From assembly GCF_014636275.1 (NCBI RefSeq), contig NZ_BMEB01000001.1, forward strand, positions 310,001 to 374,000: DNA of 64,000 nucleotides, given 5' to 3'. Positions 51,088 through 61,245 of this stretch are shown here, one piece after another. The stretch is from Cellulomonas carbonis. Its GTDB lineage: Bacteria; Actinomycetota; Actinomycetes; Actinomycetales; Cellulomonadaceae. Made by a program: the position numbers and the translations under genes. The notes below the pieces were generated by a model. It made no database searches and was not told the DNA's origin. It saw only the letters and a list, made by a program, of their open reading frames with translations. Every line of letters starts with the position of its first letter. Within the stretch, counting starts at the first letter, position 1.

Positions 51088-53331
51088 TCAGTGCGTGATG
51101 GCGAACCGCTCGTGGACGCGTCGGAGCGGGCCCGGGGCCCACCAGTTGTAGCGGCCCAGGAGCGTCATGGTGGCCGGCACGAGGAGCATCCGGACGAGGC
51201 TCGCGTCGATGACGACCGCGACGGCGAGCGCGAAGCCGACCTCCTTGATCACGAGCAGCTCACCGAAGATGAAGCCCGCGAAGACCACGACGATGATGAC
51301 GGCGGCCGACGTGATGATCCGGCCCGAGCGCTGCAGACCCAGTCGCACCGAGTCGTCGTTGGACGCGCCGGCGTCGTACAGCTCCTTGATGCGGGACAGG
51401 AGGAACACCTCGTAGTCCATCGCGAGGCCGAAGCCGAACGCCACGATGAGCGCGACGACGTAGGTCTCGATCCCGCCCGTGGACGCGAAGCCGAGCAGCC
51501 CCTCGAGGTGGCCGTCCTGGAAGCCCCAGACCAGGACGCCGAGCGACGCGGCGAGCGACACCGCGTTGGTCAGCAGCGCCTTGAGCGGGATGACGACGGA
51601 GCCGGTCATGAGGAACAGGAGCACGAAGGTCGCGAGGACCACGATGGCGACCGCGAGCGGTGCGCGGTCGACCAGCGCGTCGACGAAGTCGATCTGGTTC
51701 GCGGCCTGCCCCGTGACCCACGTCGGGAACGGTGCCTCGAGGTCACGCACCGCCTGCACGACGTCCCTCGCCACGGCGCCGCCGGCGTCCTCGGTGTCGG
51801 GGCGCACGCCGAGCACCGCGTAGTCGCCGAGCGCTGCGGCCGGGTCGACCGCGACGACGTCGTCGAGCCCGGCGACCTCCTGCGACCAGGCGGTCAGCTC
51901 CTCGGCGGACGTCCGTGCGACGACCTGGATCGCGGGGGCCTCCGACGCGGGGTACTCGGCGGCGATGGTCGCGACGTAGGTCCGCTGGTCGCTGCCGGCG
52001 GGCAGGAGCTCGATCGCGGAGTTGCGCAGCTCCATGTGCGCCACCGGGACGGCCAGCAGCGCGAGCACGGCCAGGGAGCCCGCGAGAACCCACCAGGGGT
52101 GCCGCTGCACCCGCCCTGCCAGACGCGAGAAGAGGCCTTCCTCGGAGGCGACGTCCCCGGTGCGGGCGAGCACCGCACGCAGCCCGGGCACCCGCGCGAG
52201 GAGTCCCGGCGCGATCAGGCGACGCCCCGTGAGGCGCAGGAGCGCGGGCACGAGCGTCAGCGCGGTGGCGACGGCGACGAGCACGACGGAGACGCCCGCC
52301 GCCCCGAAGCCACGGAGGATGTCGGGCCGGAACACGATGAGGCCGCTGATCGAGATCGCGACCGTGACCGCGCTGAACGCGACGGTGCGGCCCGCCGTGC
52401 TGAGCGTGCGTCGCAGGGCGGTCTCGACCACGGGGTCGTGGCGGCGCCGGCGGTGGGGCGCCGTGTCGTCGTCGTCGACGAGGAGGTGCAGCTCCTCGCG
52501 GTACCGCGAGACGATGAGCAGGCCGTAGTCGATCGACAGCCCCAGCCCCAGCAGCGTGACGACGTTGACCACGGACGAGTCGAGGTCGAGCAGGTTCGTG
52601 AGGCCGTACACGGCACCCAGGCCCGCCGCGATCGAGGCGACCGCGCCGGCCATCGGCATCGACGCGGCGAGGAAGCCGCCGAACACCAGCACCATGACCA
52701 GGAGCGCGACGGGCAGCGCGACCGTCTCCCCGGTCCGCAGGTCCTCCTCGACCTGCTCGGTGATCTCCTCGACGATGAGCGACGTGCCGCCCACCTGGCC
52801 CGTCGCGTCGGGGGCGACGTCGCGCAGCGACGCGGGCACGTCGCGCAGGAGGGACTCGACCTCCTCGAGGGCGGCGTCCTCGGTCTCCTCCTCGAGGTCG
52901 GCGGCGAGCTCGACCACGACGAGGAATCCGTCGGCGCCCTGGGCGACCAGCGGCGCGGCGGCCGGGCTCGTCGGGCCCTCGGGCAGGGCGAACGGGTCGA
53001 TCACGAGCTCGACGCCGTCGACCGCAGCGAGCTCGGCGCGCGCGTCGGCGAGCGGCTCCGCGAGCCCCTCGGTCCCCACGGGCACGCCCTCGACGACCAG
53101 GCTCAGCGACGGCCCACCGGTCGCGTTGTCGGCGACGATCTCGTCGGCGCGCGTGCTCTCCGAGCCCGGGACGGCCGGTGCGCCGGTCGAGAGCCGCTCG
53201 AAGAGCGTCTCGCCACCCACCCCGACGACGGCGAGCGCGAAGCACGCGACGGTGACGACGACCCAGACGGCGATCGCGGTCCGGGGCGCGCGAGCCGCGA
53301 GGCGACCCAGGGAGTCGAACACGACGTGCAT
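51088..53331 (-). CDS. MMPL/RND-type membrane transporter
   Basis: 747 residues from ATG 53331. Two repeats of one helix, a large extracytoplasmic domain and five helices give about 12 helices. Blocks: [40 protein letters not shown] (GLxxDY motif of helix 4), [11 protein letters not shown], and in the second half [20 protein letters not shown] with [14 protein letters not shown] proteins export lipids or drugs with the proton gradient. The start is uncertain: GTG 53346 and GTG 53322 (with GAGG nine bases upstream) are alternatives. Divergent from rarA. Confidence 0.92.
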   Translation of the reverse strand: MHVVFDSLGRLAARAPRTAIAVWVVVTVACFALAVVGVGGETLFERLSTGAPAVPGSESTRADEIVADNATGGPSLSLVVEGVPVGTEGLAEPLADARAELAAVDGVELVIDPFALPEGPTSPAAAPLVAQGADGFLVVVELAADLEEETEDAALEEVESLLRDVPASLRDVAPDATGQVGGTSLIVEEITEQVEEDLRTGETVALPVALLVMVLVFGGFLAASMPMAGAVASIAAGLGAVYGLTNLLDLDSSVVNVVTLLGLGLSIDYGLLIVSRYREELHLLVDDDDTAPHRRRRHDPVVETALRRTLSTAGRTVAFSAVTVAISISGLIVFRPDILRGFGAAGVSVVLVAVATALTLVPALLRLTGRRLIAPGLLARVPGLRAVLARTGDVASEEGLFSRLAGRVQRHPWWVLAGSLAVLALLAVPVAHMELRNSAIELLPAGSDQRTYVATIAAEYPASEAPAIQVVARTSAEELTAWSQEVAGLDDVVAVDPAAALGDYAVLGVRPDTEDAGGAVARDVVQAVRDLEAPFPTWVTGQAANQIDFVDALVDRAPLAVAIVVLATFVLLFLMTGSVVIPLKALLTNAVSLAASLGVLVWGFQDGHLEGLLGFASTGGIETYVVALIVAFGFGLAMDYEVFLLSRIKELYDAGASNDDSVRLGLQRSGRIITSAAVIIVVVFAGFIFGELLVIKEVGFALAVAVVIDASLVRMLLVPATMTLLGRYNWWAPGPLRRVHERFAITH

Positions 53332-53493
53332 CCTCGCAGGTGCCACGGCCGCGCCGCACGCTCGTCCGGACGCGCCGCGTGCCGTGCGGGGACACGCACG
53401 ACAGGTGCCGGCACGACGCCGGTGCGCGCGGGCGCGCGTTCTGGGCGGCGACAGGCGGCCACGCGCTCGGGCCCGCCTGTCGGTGCACGTGCG

Positions 53494-53499
53494 TAGGCT
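53494..53499 (+). promoter_or_regulatory. -10 element TAGGCT, near-leaderless start of rarA
   Basis: TAGGCT is followed by eight bases and ATG 53508. Confidence 0.45.
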
Positions 53500-53507
53500 C
53501 GCCGGTC

Positions 53508-54881
53508 ATGGACCTGTTCGACGCGACGACCTCGACGGCCGAGGGGTTGCCCGCGGTCGAGGAGGGCGCGCCGCTCGCCGTCCGGATGCGGCCGCGGACC
53601 CTCGCCGAGGTCGCGGGGCAGTCGCACCTGCTCGCACCGGGCTCGCCCCTGCGGCGCCTGGTCGAGCCCGAGGGTGCGGCCGGACGCGCGGTGCCGTCGT
53701 CGGTGGTCCTCTGGGGCCCGCCCGGGACCGGGAAGACCACCCTCGCCTACCTCGTCGCCCTGACGTCGGGACGACGGTTCGTCGAGCTGTCGGGCGTGAC
53801 CTCCGGCGTCAAGGACGTGCGTGCGGTCGTGACGGACGCGCGACGGCGGCTCGCGACGGGCGGCGGCGAGACCGTGCTCTTCATCGACGAGGTGCACCGC
53901 TTCTCCACGACGCAGCAGGACGCCCTGCTGCCGGGCGTCGAGAACCGGTGGGTCACCCTCGTCGCGGCGACGACCGAGAACCCGAGCTTCTCGGTGAACT
54001 CGCCGCTGCTGTCACGGTCCCTGCTCCTGACGCTCAGACCGCTCGACGACGACGACGTGCGCCTGCTCGTCCGCCGCGCGGTCGAGGACCCGCGGGGCCT
54101 CGACGGCAGCGTCGTCCTCGAGCCCGACGCCGAGGACCACCTGCTGCGGCTGTCCGGCGGGGACGCGCGCAAGGCGCTCACGATCCTCGAGGCCGCGGCG
54201 GGCGCCTCGCTCGAGGCGGCCGCGACCGACGAGGACGACGCGTCGCCGTCGGTCGACCTCGCGGCGGTCGAGCGTGCCGTCGACGTCGCGGCGGTCCGGT
54301 ACGACCGGGCCGGCGACCAGCACTACGACGTGACGAGCGCGTTCATCAAGTCGATGCGCGGCTCGGACGTCGACGCCGCGCTGCACTACCTCGCGCGGAT
54401 GGTGGTCGCGGGGGAGGACCCGCGGTTCATCGCTCGACGCGTCGTCATCGCGGCGGCCGAGGAGGTCGGGATGGCCGACCCGACGGCGCTGCAGACCGCG
54501 GTCGCGGCGGCCCAGGCGGTCGCGCTCATCGGGATGCCCGAGGCCCGGATCATCCTCGCGGAGGCGGTCGTGCACGTCGCGACCGCACCCAAGTCCAACG
54601 CGGCGTACCGGGCGGTCGACGCGGCGATCGCCGACGTGCGGGCCGGGCGGGCGGGCCCCGTGCCGGCGCACCTGCGCGACGCGCACTACTCCGGTGCGCA
54701 GCGGATCGGTCACGGCGCGGGCTACCGGTACGCCCACGACGCGCCGCACGCCGTCGCGACGCAGCAGTACGCACCCGACGAGCTCGCGGGCACCGTGTAC
54801 TACGAGCCGTCCGACCGCGGCCAGGAGCGGGAGATCTCGACGAGGCTCGCCCGGATCCGCCAGATCCTCCGCGGCGGGTGA
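53508..54881 (+). CDS. rarA: Replication-associated recombination protein A (RarA/MgsA)
   Basis: 457 residues from ATG 53508. AAA+ clamp-loader-like ATPase: [20 protein letters not shown], Walker [16 protein letters not shown], Walker [21 protein letters not shown], sensor [19 protein letters not shown], and the C-terminal tetramerisation region with [20 protein letters not shown] and [19 protein letters not shown]. Acts at stalled replication forks. Same place as Rv2559c in mycobacteria. Confidence 0.96.
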   Translation: MDLFDATTSTAEGLPAVEEGAPLAVRMRPRTLAEVAGQSHLLAPGSPLRRLVEPEGAAGRAVPSSVVLWGPPGTGKTTLAYLVALTSGRRFVELSGVTSGVKDVRAVVTDARRRLATGGGETVLFIDEVHRFSTTQQDALLPGVENRWVTLVAATTENPSFSVNSPLLSRSLLLTLRPLDDDDVRLLVRRAVEDPRGLDGSVVLEPDAEDHLLRLSGGDARKALTILEAAAGASLEAAATDEDDASPSVDLAAVERAVDVAAVRYDRAGDQHYDVTSAFIKSMRGSDVDAALHYLARMVVAGEDPRFIARRVVIAAAEEVGMADPTALQTAVAAAQAVALIGMPEARIILAEAVVHVATAPKSNAAYRAVDAAIADVRAGRAGPVPAHLRDAHYSGAQRIGHGAGYRYAHDAPHAVATQQYAPDELAGTVYYEPSDRGQEREISTRLARIRQILRGG

Positions 54882-55020
54882 GCCGACCGGCGCCGGCGGG
54901 TGCGCGTGAGCAGGGCACGGGTGGCCGAGGGCGGCCGACGACGGTGGCTCGTGGACGGCGCGGCGCGGCCTGCGCACGGTGGTGGTCCACCCGCGCGGCC
55001 GGGGGACGGCCCGACCCGTG

Positions 55021-55026
55021 TAGGAT
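55021..55026 (+). promoter_or_regulatory. -10 element TAGGAT of rpsD
   Basis: TAGGAT lies 123 bases upstream of the rpsD start, giving a leader of about 115 bases with a GTCCG-CGGAC hairpin near its 5' end. The leader length leaves room for autogenous control by S4. Confidence 0.4.
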
Positions 55027-55148
55027 CGTGGGGTTGTCCGCTCACGGACGACCACCCTGGGGACCTCAGCCGCAGCACGATGGTCGGTCCCACACCCGCC
55101 GGCAGTCAGCCGTCGCGGGCGTGCCACGACAGAACAGGAAGAAACCGC

Positions 55149-55775
55149 GTGTCCTCTGTGACCCGTTCGCGCCGCCAGGTGCGCCTCTCCCGCGCCCTGG
55201 GCCTGGCCCTGACGCCCAAGGCCGTCAAGCACTTCGAGAAGCGGCCCTACCCGCCCGGTGAGCACGGCCGTGCGCGCCGTCGCACCGAGTCCGACTACGC
55301 CGTGCGTCTGCGCGAGAAGCAGCGTCTGCGCGCCCAGTACGGGCTCCGCGAGAAGCAGCTCGCCCGCGCGTTCGAGGACGCCCGCAAGACCCCCGGCCTG
55401 ACCGGTGAGGCGCTCGTCGAGAACCTCGAGACCCGTCTCGACGCCCTGGTGCTGCGTGCCGGCTTCGCCCGCACGATCCTCCAGGCGCGCCAGGTCGTCG
55501 TGCACCGCCACATCCTGGTCGACGGCAAGATCGTCGACCGCCCGTCGTTCCAGGTGAAGCCGGGCCAGACGCTCCAGATCAAGCCGCGCAGCCAGACGAG
55601 CGACCAGTTCCGCGTCGCCGCCGCCGGTGCGCACCGCGACGTCCTGCCGGCCGTCCCGGGCTACCTGGACGTCCAGCTCGAGAAGCTGAGCGCGGTCCTC
55701 ACGCGTCGTCCGAAGCGTGCCGAGGTCCCCGTGACCTGCGAGGTCCAGCTCGTCGTCGAGTACTACTCGCGCTGA
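55149..55775 (+). CDS. rpsD: 30S ribosomal protein S4
   Basis: 208 residues from GTG 55149 with AGGAAG upstream (GTG 55158 is possible). VTRSRRQVRLSRALGLALTP is the actinobacterial, cysteine-free S4 N-terminus; FEKRPYPPGEHGRARRR and the S4 RNA-binding domain NLETRLDALVLRAGFARTIL with ARQVVVHRHILVDGKIVD follow. It stands alone here and not in an rpsM-rpsK-rpoA operon. Nucleates 30S assembly on 16S rRNA. Confidence 0.97.
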   Translation: MSSVTRSRRQVRLSRALGLALTPKAVKHFEKRPYPPGEHGRARRRTESDYAVRLREKQRLRAQYGLREKQLARAFEDARKTPGLTGEALVENLETRLDALVLRAGFARTILQARQVVVHRHILVDGKIVDRPSFQVKPGQTLQIKPRSQTSDQFRVAAAGAHRDVLPAVPGYLDVQLEKLSAVLTRRPKRAEVPVTCEVQLVVEYYSR

Positions 55776-55785
55776 CCCGCCCAGG

Positions 55786-55822
55786 ACGCCCCGCAGCCGC
55801 GCACACGTCGGCTGCGGGGCGT
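55786..55822 (+). terminator. Terminator after rpsD, 14-bp stem
   Basis: ACGCCCCGCAGCCG pairs perfectly with CGGCTGCGGGGCGT around a nine-base loop, starting 11 bases after the stop and followed by T-T. Confidence 0.85.
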
Positions 55823-55906
55823 TCCTGCACCCGGACACCTCCGCGGGCCCGCAGGGCGATCCCGTGGACCCGACGACGGGTCCGCGGACGGCGGCCGTGC
55901 TCCCGG

Positions 55907-55912
55907 TAGTGT
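55907..55912 (+). promoter_or_regulatory. -10 element TAGTGT upstream of the DUF948-alaS unit
   Basis: TAGTGT is 38 bases before ATG 55950, right after the rpsD terminator, with GAAAGGGTG as weak ribosome-binding site. Confidence 0.4.
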
Positions 55913-55949
55913 TCGACCGTCCTCCGCCCCACGCCGAAAGGGTGCTCAG

Positions 55950-56312
55950 ATGTCCCTCGGAGACGTCGCCGGCCTGATCGCCGCGATCGCGTTCGTCGCG
56001 CTCGTCGGGTTCCTCGCCCTGCCGCTCATCAAGCTCGGGCGCGTGCTCGACGCCGCGACGCAGTCCGTCAAGGACATCACCGCCCACACCGTGCCGGTGC
56101 TGGACGAGGCGACGACGACCGTCGCGACGACCAACGCGCAGCTCGTCAAGGTCGACACCGTCACGACGTCGGCCGCGGAGATCAGCCAGAACGTGTCGGC
56201 GCTCACGGCGCTCGTCTCCGCCACCGTCGGCGGCCCGCTCATCAAGGTCGCCGCGTTCACGTACGGCGTCCGGGAGGCGCTCGCCGGGCTCGCCGGGAAG
56301 GTCCGGGGCTGA
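55950..56312 (+). CDS. DUF948 domain-containing protein
   Basis: 120 residues from ATG 55950. One N-terminal helix (VAGLIAAIAFVALVGFLALP) is followed by an amphipathic helical domain rich in Thr/Val/Asp (DEATTTVATTNAQLVKVDTV) typical of DUF948 proteins, which are membrane-anchored and resemble general stress protein YtxG. Function unknown. Its TGA overlaps the next start as TGATG; the pair sits upstream of alaS. Confidence 0.85.
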   Translation: MSLGDVAGLIAAIAFVALVGFLALPLIKLGRVLDAATQSVKDITAHTVPVLDEATTTVATTNAQLVKVDTVTTSAAEISQNVSALTALVSATVGGPLIKVAAFTYGVREALAGLAGKVRG

Positions 56313-56659
56313 TGCGCCGCCTCTTCTGGGCGGGCGTCGGAGCCGCCGCCGCCGTCGTCGCCGTGCGACGCCTCGAGCGGACGGCGCGCCGCTACACGCC
56401 GGCCGGTGTCGCGGATCGCCTCGAGAACGCGGGGGAGCGCACCGGGGCCGCCGTGGACGGCGCGATGACCCGCTTCCAGGAGGCCCGCGCGCGCCGCGAG
56501 CGCGAGCTCGTCGCGTCGCTGCTCGTGACGCCCGAGGGCGGGGACCCGCACGCCTTCCGACGCCGGCGTCCGGCGGCCGAGGACGCACCCGTCGCCGCCA
56601 CCGCCGCCACGCGACCGTCGGGTCGCGTCGACGAGGACGAACCCCTCTACGACTTCTGA
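56312..56659 (+). CDS. Small membrane-associated hypothetical protein
   Basis: 115 residues from ATG 56312. A short hydrophobic segment (LFWAGVGAAAAVVAVRRLE) precedes a basic helical region and an Arg/Ala/Pro-rich tail ending EDEPLYDF. I recall similar short proteins between DUF948 and alaS in related actinobacteria (possibly the DUF6167 group). Probably works with the DUF948 protein. Function unknown. Confidence 0.75.
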   Translation: MRRLFWAGVGAAAAVVAVRRLERTARRYTPAGVADRLENAGERTGAAVDGAMTRFQEARARRERELVASLLVTPEGGDPHAFRRRRPAAEDAPVAATAATRPSGRVDEDEPLYDF

Positions 56660-56738
56660 GCGGCCACCGCCGCACCCACGCCGCCTCGAGCGGCACGACC
56701 GACCCGGGGCCGACCAGCCCCCGACCCGTGAGGACACC

Positions 56739-59411
56739 ATGCGGACCGCCGAGATCCGACGTCGCTGGCTTGACTACTTCGAGCAGCGCGGGCACGCCGT
56801 CGTGCCGAGCGCGTCGCTCGTGTCGCCCGACCCGTCGACGCTCTTCACGATCGCGGGGATGGTGCCGTTCATCCCGTACATGCTCGGGCAGCAGACCCCG
56901 CCGTGGAACCGCGCGACGAGCGTGCAGAAGTGCGTGCGCACGCTCGACATCGAGGAGGTCGGCAAGACGACCCGGCACGGCACGTTCTTCCAGATGAACG
57001 GCAACTTCTCGTTCGGCGACTACTTCAAGGCCGGCGCGATCGAGTACGCGTGGGAGCTCGTCACGGGACCGGCGTCCGAGGGCTTCTACGGGTTCGACCC
57101 GGACAAGGTCTGGGTGACCGTCTACCACGACGACGACGAGGCGGCGACGCTCTGGAAGCGCATCGCGGGCCTGCCGGACGAGCGCATCCAGCGGCGCGGC
57201 AAGAAGGACAACTACTGGCACACGGGCCAGCCCGGCCCGGCGGGGCCCTGCTCGGAGATCTACATCGACCGCGGGCCGCAGTTCGGTGCCGACGGCGGGC
57301 CGGTCGTGGACGAGGACCGGTTCCTGGAGATCTGGAACCTCGTCTTCATGCAGTACGCGATCGAGGACGTGCGCTCCAAGGAGGAGTTCACGATCGTCGG
57401 CGACCTCGCGCAGAAGAACATCGACACGGGCATGGGGCTCGAGCGCGTCGCGTACCTGCTCCAGGGCGTCGACAACATGTACGAGATCGACGAGGTCTTC
57501 CCCGTCATCACCGCGGCGCAGGAGATGTCGGGGCGTCGTTACGGCGCGAACCACGACGACGACGTGCGGATGCGCGTCGTGGCCGACCACGTCCGCTCGT
57601 CGCTCATGCTCATCGGCGACGGCATCACGCCCTCGAACGAGGGTCGTGGGTACGTCCTGCGGCGCCTGCTGCGCCGGTCCGTGCGTGCGATGCGCCTGCT
57701 CGGGGTCGACGAGCCCGCGCTGCCGCACCTGCTCCCGGTGTCGCGCGACGCGATGGGCGCGTCGTACCCCGAGCTCGTGACGGACTTCGACCGGATCGCG
57801 CGCGCCGCGTACGCGGAGGAGGAGGCGTTCCGGCGCACGCTCGTGTCCGGGACGACGATCCTCGACACTGCCGTGGCGCAGGTGAAGGGTTCCGGCGGGA
57901 CGGTGCTGCCCGGCGACAAGGCGTTCACGCTGCACGACACGTACGGCTTCCCGATCGACCTCACGCTGGAGATGGCGGCCGAGCAGGGGCTGGCGGTCGA
58001 CGAGCAGGGCTTCCGCGACCTCATGCGCACCCAGCGTGAGCGTGCGCGGGCCGACGCGAAGGCGAAGAAGGGCGGCGCGGCCTCGACGACGGCGTACCGC
58101 GAGCTGCGCGACCGCGGGGCGACGGAGTTCACGGGCTACACCGAGCTGACGACGCCGTCGACCGTCCGCGGTCTGCTCCGCGACGGTGTCGCGGTGCCGG
58201 CCGCGGTCGAGGGCGAGACCGTCGAGGTCGTGCTCGAGCGCACGCCGTTCTACGCGGAGTCGGGCGGCCAGGAGTCCGACGCGGGTGTGATCACCGCGGA
58301 CGGCGCCCGGCTCGAGGTCGTCGACGTGCAGCGTCCCGTCAAGGGGCTCGTGGTGCACACCGTCCGCGTCGTCGAGGGCGAGGTCGCCGCGGGCGCCGAC
58401 GTGCTCGCGCAGGTCGACCCGGAGTGGCGCCTCGGCGCGCGCCAGGCGCACTCGGGCACCCACGTCGTCCACGCGGCGCTGCGCGAGGTGCTCGGCCCGG
58501 ACGCGCTGCAGTCCGGCTCGTACAACAAGCCCGGGTACCTTCGCCTGGACTTCTCGTGGAACCAGGCGCTCTCGCCCGAGACCCGCAGCGAGATCGAGGA
58601 CGTCTCGAACCGCGCGATCCGCCAGGACCTCGGCGTGCAGTGGCAGTACATGACGCTGCCCGAGGCGAAGGCCTGGGGTGCGATCGCGCTGTTCGGGGAG
58701 ACGTACGACGAGCAGGTCCGCGTGGTCGAGATCGGCGGGCCGTGGTCGCGCGAGCTGTGCGGCGGGACGCACGTGGACCACTCGAGCCAGATCGGTCTCG
58801 TCGCGCTCACGGGCGAGTCGTCGGTCGGCTCCGGCTCACGCCGCGTCGAGGCGCTGGTCGGGCTCGAGGCGTTCCACCACCTCGCACGCGAGCGTGCCCT
58901 GGTCGCGACGCTGAGCGACGCGCTCAAGGCGCGCCCGGAAGAGCTGCCGGAGCGCGTCTCGTCCCTGGTCACGCGGCTGCGCGAGGCGGAGAAGGAGCTC
59001 GCGGGCCTGCGGCAGGCGCGCCTGCTCGCCGCGGCGGGTGACATCGCCGCCTCGGCGCTGGACGTGTCCGGCGTGCGCGTCGTCACGCACGACGCGGGCG
59101 AGGTCGCCGGCGCGGACGACCTGCGCACGCTGGGCCTCGAGGTCCGCGGGCGCTTCGGCGAGGGCCCCGCGGCGGTCGCCGTCGGCGGCGTCGCCAAGGG
59201 GCGTCCGGTCGTGCTCGTCGCGCTCACGCCCGCGGCCCGCGAGCTGGGGCTGCGGGCCGGGACGCTCGCGAAGGCCGCGGCGTCCGCGCTCGGCGGTGGC
59301 GGCGGCGGGAAGGACGACGTCGCGCAGGGCGGCGGGACCGACCCCGCCGCGATGCCCGACGCGCTCCGTGCGGTCGCCGCGGGCGTCGCCGACACCGTCG
59401 GCGCGCGGTGA
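56739..59411 (+). CDS. alaS: Alanyl-tRNA synthetase
   Basis: 890 residues from ATG 56739. Class II core: RRRWLDYFEQRGHAVVPSAS, LFTIAGMVPFIPYMLG, GRHGT-type block KTTRHGTFFQMNGNFSFGDY and MGLERVAYLLQGVDNMYEID. The editing domain has the zinc ligands HSGTH (His571, His575) and CGGTH (Cys674, His678). The C-Ala domain is at the end with GGGGGKDDVAQGGG. Followed by ruvX with a GTGA overlap. Confidence 0.97.
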   Translation: MRTAEIRRRWLDYFEQRGHAVVPSASLVSPDPSTLFTIAGMVPFIPYMLGQQTPPWNRATSVQKCVRTLDIEEVGKTTRHGTFFQMNGNFSFGDYFKAGAIEYAWELVTGPASEGFYGFDPDKVWVTVYHDDDEAATLWKRIAGLPDERIQRRGKKDNYWHTGQPGPAGPCSEIYIDRGPQFGADGGPVVDEDRFLEIWNLVFMQYAIEDVRSKEEFTIVGDLAQKNIDTGMGLERVAYLLQGVDNMYEIDEVFPVITAAQEMSGRRYGANHDDDVRMRVVADHVRSSLMLIGDGITPSNEGRGYVLRRLLRRSVRAMRLLGVDEPALPHLLPVSRDAMGASYPELVTDFDRIARAAYAEEEAFRRTLVSGTTILDTAVAQVKGSGGTVLPGDKAFTLHDTYGFPIDLTLEMAAEQGLAVDEQGFRDLMRTQRERARADAKAKKGGAASTTAYRELRDRGATEFTGYTELTTPSTVRGLLRDGVAVPAAVEGETVEVVLERTPFYAESGGQESDAGVITADGARLEVVDVQRPVKGLVVHTVRVVEGEVAAGADVLAQVDPEWRLGARQAHSGTHVVHAALREVLGPDALQSGSYNKPGYLRLDFSWNQALSPETRSEIEDVSNRAIRQDLGVQWQYMTLPEAKAWGAIALFGETYDEQVRVVEIGGPWSRELCGGTHVDHSSQIGLVALTGESSVGSGSRRVEALVGLEAFHHLARERALVATLSDALKARPEELPERVSSLVTRLREAEKELAGLRQARLLAAAGDIAASALDVSGVRVVTHDAGEVAGADDLRTLGLEVRGRFGEGPAAVAVGGVAKGRPVVLVALTPAARELGLRAGTLAKAAASALGGGGGGKDDVAQGGGTDPAAMPDALRAVAAGVADTVGAR

Positions 59412-60085
59412 CGGCACCCGGCGGCACGGAGGGGACGGTGGGCACGGTCGGGCGTGGCGCGCGTCTCGGTGTCGACGTCGGGACGGTGCGCATCGGGCTG
59501 GCCGTGAGCGACCCCGACGGGCTCGTCGCGACCCCCGTCGAGACGGTCGCCCGGGCCACGTCGGCACCCCCTGAGCCGCAGGCCGCCGAGCGGCGCGGCG
59601 GGAAGGGCCCGGCGGCTGCCGAGCCGGTTCCGGTCGACGCCGGGACCGCCGACCTGCGGCGGATCGCCGACGTCGTGCGGGAGTTCGACGTCGCGTGCGT
59701 CTACGTCGGCCTGCCGCGGCACCTGTCCGGCAAGGAGAGTTGGTCCAGCCAGGCGGTCCGCACGTACGCTGGTGTGCTGGCGCAGGTCGTCGCACCGGTG
59801 CAGGTCCGGCTGGTCGACGAGCGGATGAGCACGGTGACGGCTCACCAGGCGCTGTACGCGTCCGGGAGGTCCGGACGCCGTCACCGGACGGTCGTCGACC
59901 AGGCGGCCGCGGTGGTGATCCTGCAGTCCGCGCTCGACGCGGAGCGGGCCTCGGGGGCGCGGTGCGGGGAACCGGTCGACGGTTCGCCGGCCGCGGGCGA
60001 CGCACCGACGGGTGCTGATCGAGGAAGGGGCGGTCCGGTGAGCCACGGGGCCGACCACGACGTCACGACGGAGGCGACGCAGTGA
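59408..60085 (+). CDS. ruvX: Putative Holliday junction resolvase RuvX/YqgF
   Basis: 225 residues from GTG 59408. LGVDVGTVRIGLAVSDPDGL carries the catalytic Asp; VYVGLPRHLSGKES, VRLVDERMSTVTAHQAL (Glu) and VVDQAAAVVILQSAL (Asp) complete the RNase H-like site. Two insertions are unusual: residues about 55-75 (Ala/Pro/Glu) and the last 45 residues, making it longer than the usual 140-170. YqgF is involved in 16S rRNA maturation in some bacteria. Confidence 0.93.
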   Translation: MTAPGGTEGTVGTVGRGARLGVDVGTVRIGLAVSDPDGLVATPVETVARATSAPPEPQAAERRGGKGPAAAEPVPVDAGTADLRRIADVVREFDVACVYVGLPRHLSGKESWSSQAVRTYAGVLAQVVAPVQVRLVDERMSTVTAHQALYASGRSGRRHRTVVDQAAAVVILQSALDAERASGARCGEPVDGSPAAGDAPTGADRGRGGPVSHGADHDVTTEATQ

Positions 60086-61245
60086 GCGACCTGTTCCTCG
60101 ACGAGGTGATCCGACCGGAGCCCCAGGGCGGCGGCGGACGGCGCGCGTCGCGGCGGGGTGGCCGCGAGGACCGTGAGCGTGAGCGCCGACGTCGGCGCCG
60201 GCGCGGCGTCATCGCGCTCGTCGTCTCGTTCGCGCTGCTCATCGGCGGTGGCTTCGCCGTCTGGAAGCTCGTCGGACCGATGATCGACGACTTCCGCGAC
60301 AGCCGGAGCCAGCCCGAGGCGGAGGACTTCGCCGGTCCGGGCCACGGCAGCGTCGACGTGACGATCGAGTCGGGCGCCACCGGCGGGCAGATGGGTCAGG
60401 TGCTCGCCGAGGCGGGCGTCGTCGCGTCGCAGACCGCGTTCACGCGCGCGTTCGCCGCGAACCCCGACGCGGCCGGCATCCAGCCCGGCACGTACCGCCT
60501 CATGCTGGGGATGCCCGCGGCGGAGGCCGTGGGTGCGCTGCTCGACACGTCCAACCGTGTCCAGACGCGCGTCACGATCCCCGAGGGACTGCGGGTGACG
60601 CAGATCCTCGACCGGCTCTCGTCGGTGACGACCGTGCCCGTCGAGGAGTTCCAGACCGCGATGGCCGACACGGCCGCGACGGGACTGCCCGCCGAGGCCG
60701 GCGGCAACTACGAGGGCTGGCTCTTCGCGTCGACGTACAGCTTCGAGCCGGGCACCACCCCCACCGAGATGATCGCGGCGATGGTCGCCGAGACCGTGAA
60801 GGTGCTCGACGAGCGCGGCGTCGCGCCCCAGGACCGGCAGCGCGTGCTCACGATCGCGTCGCTCGTCGAGCGCGAGGCGCGGTCCGCGGAGGACAAGGCG
60901 AAGGTCGCCCGCGCGATCCAGAACCGCCTCGACATCGACATGAAGCTCGACATCGACGCCGCGGTGGCCTACGGCCTCAACAAGCCCGGCACGGAGCTCA
61001 CGCGCGACGACACGGCCAACTCGGACACCCCGTACAACCTCTACCGCTACGCGGGTCTGCCGCCCACGCCCATCGCGTCCCCGAGCCTGATCGCGATCGA
61101 CGCGGTGCTCGCGCCGGCCGACGGCCCGTGGCTGTTCTGGGTCACGGTCAACCTCGACACGGGGGAGACGCGGTTCGCCGAGACCTTCGCCGAGCACCAG
61201 CAGAACATCGCGCTCCTGCGCCAGTGGGAGGCCGAGCAGGGGTGA
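60082..61245 (+). CDS. mltG: Endolytic murein transglycosylase MltG
   Basis: 387 residues from GTG 60082, overlapping ruvX as GTGA. A 45-residue Arg-rich cytoplasmic start precedes one helix (VIALVVSFALLIGGGFAVWK). The periplasmic YceG domain has GTYRLMLGMPAAEAV, TIPEGLRVTQILDRL, NYEGWLFASTYSFEPG, IASLVEREARSAEDKAKVAR (catalytic Glu) and SDTPYNLYRYAGLPPTPIAS. Cleaves nascent peptidoglycan to set strand ends. Confidence 0.95.
   Translation: MSDLFLDEVIRPEPQGGGGRRASRRGGREDRERERRRRRRRGVIALVVSFALLIGGGFAVWKLVGPMIDDFRDSRSQPEAEDFAGPGHGSVDVTIESGATGGQMGQVLAEAGVVASQTAFTRAFAANPDAAGIQPGTYRLMLGMPAAEAVGALLDTSNRVQTRVTIPEGLRVTQILDRLSSVTTVPVEEFQTAMADTAATGLPAEAGGNYEGWLFASTYSFEPGTTPTEMIAAMVAETVKVLDERGVAPQDRQRVLTIASLVEREARSAEDKAKVARAIQNRLDIDMKLDIDAAVAYGLNKPGTELTRDDTANSDTPYNLYRYAGLPPTPIASPSLIAIDAVLAPADGPWLFWVTVNLDTGETRFAETFAEHQQNIALLRQWEAEQG

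Noticed and set aside
54012..58781. Minus-strand open frame of about 1590 codons across rarA, rpsD and alaS
   Set aside because: It is antisense to three clearly conserved genes and has no recognisable domain; long antisense frames are normal at this GC content because stop codons are rare.
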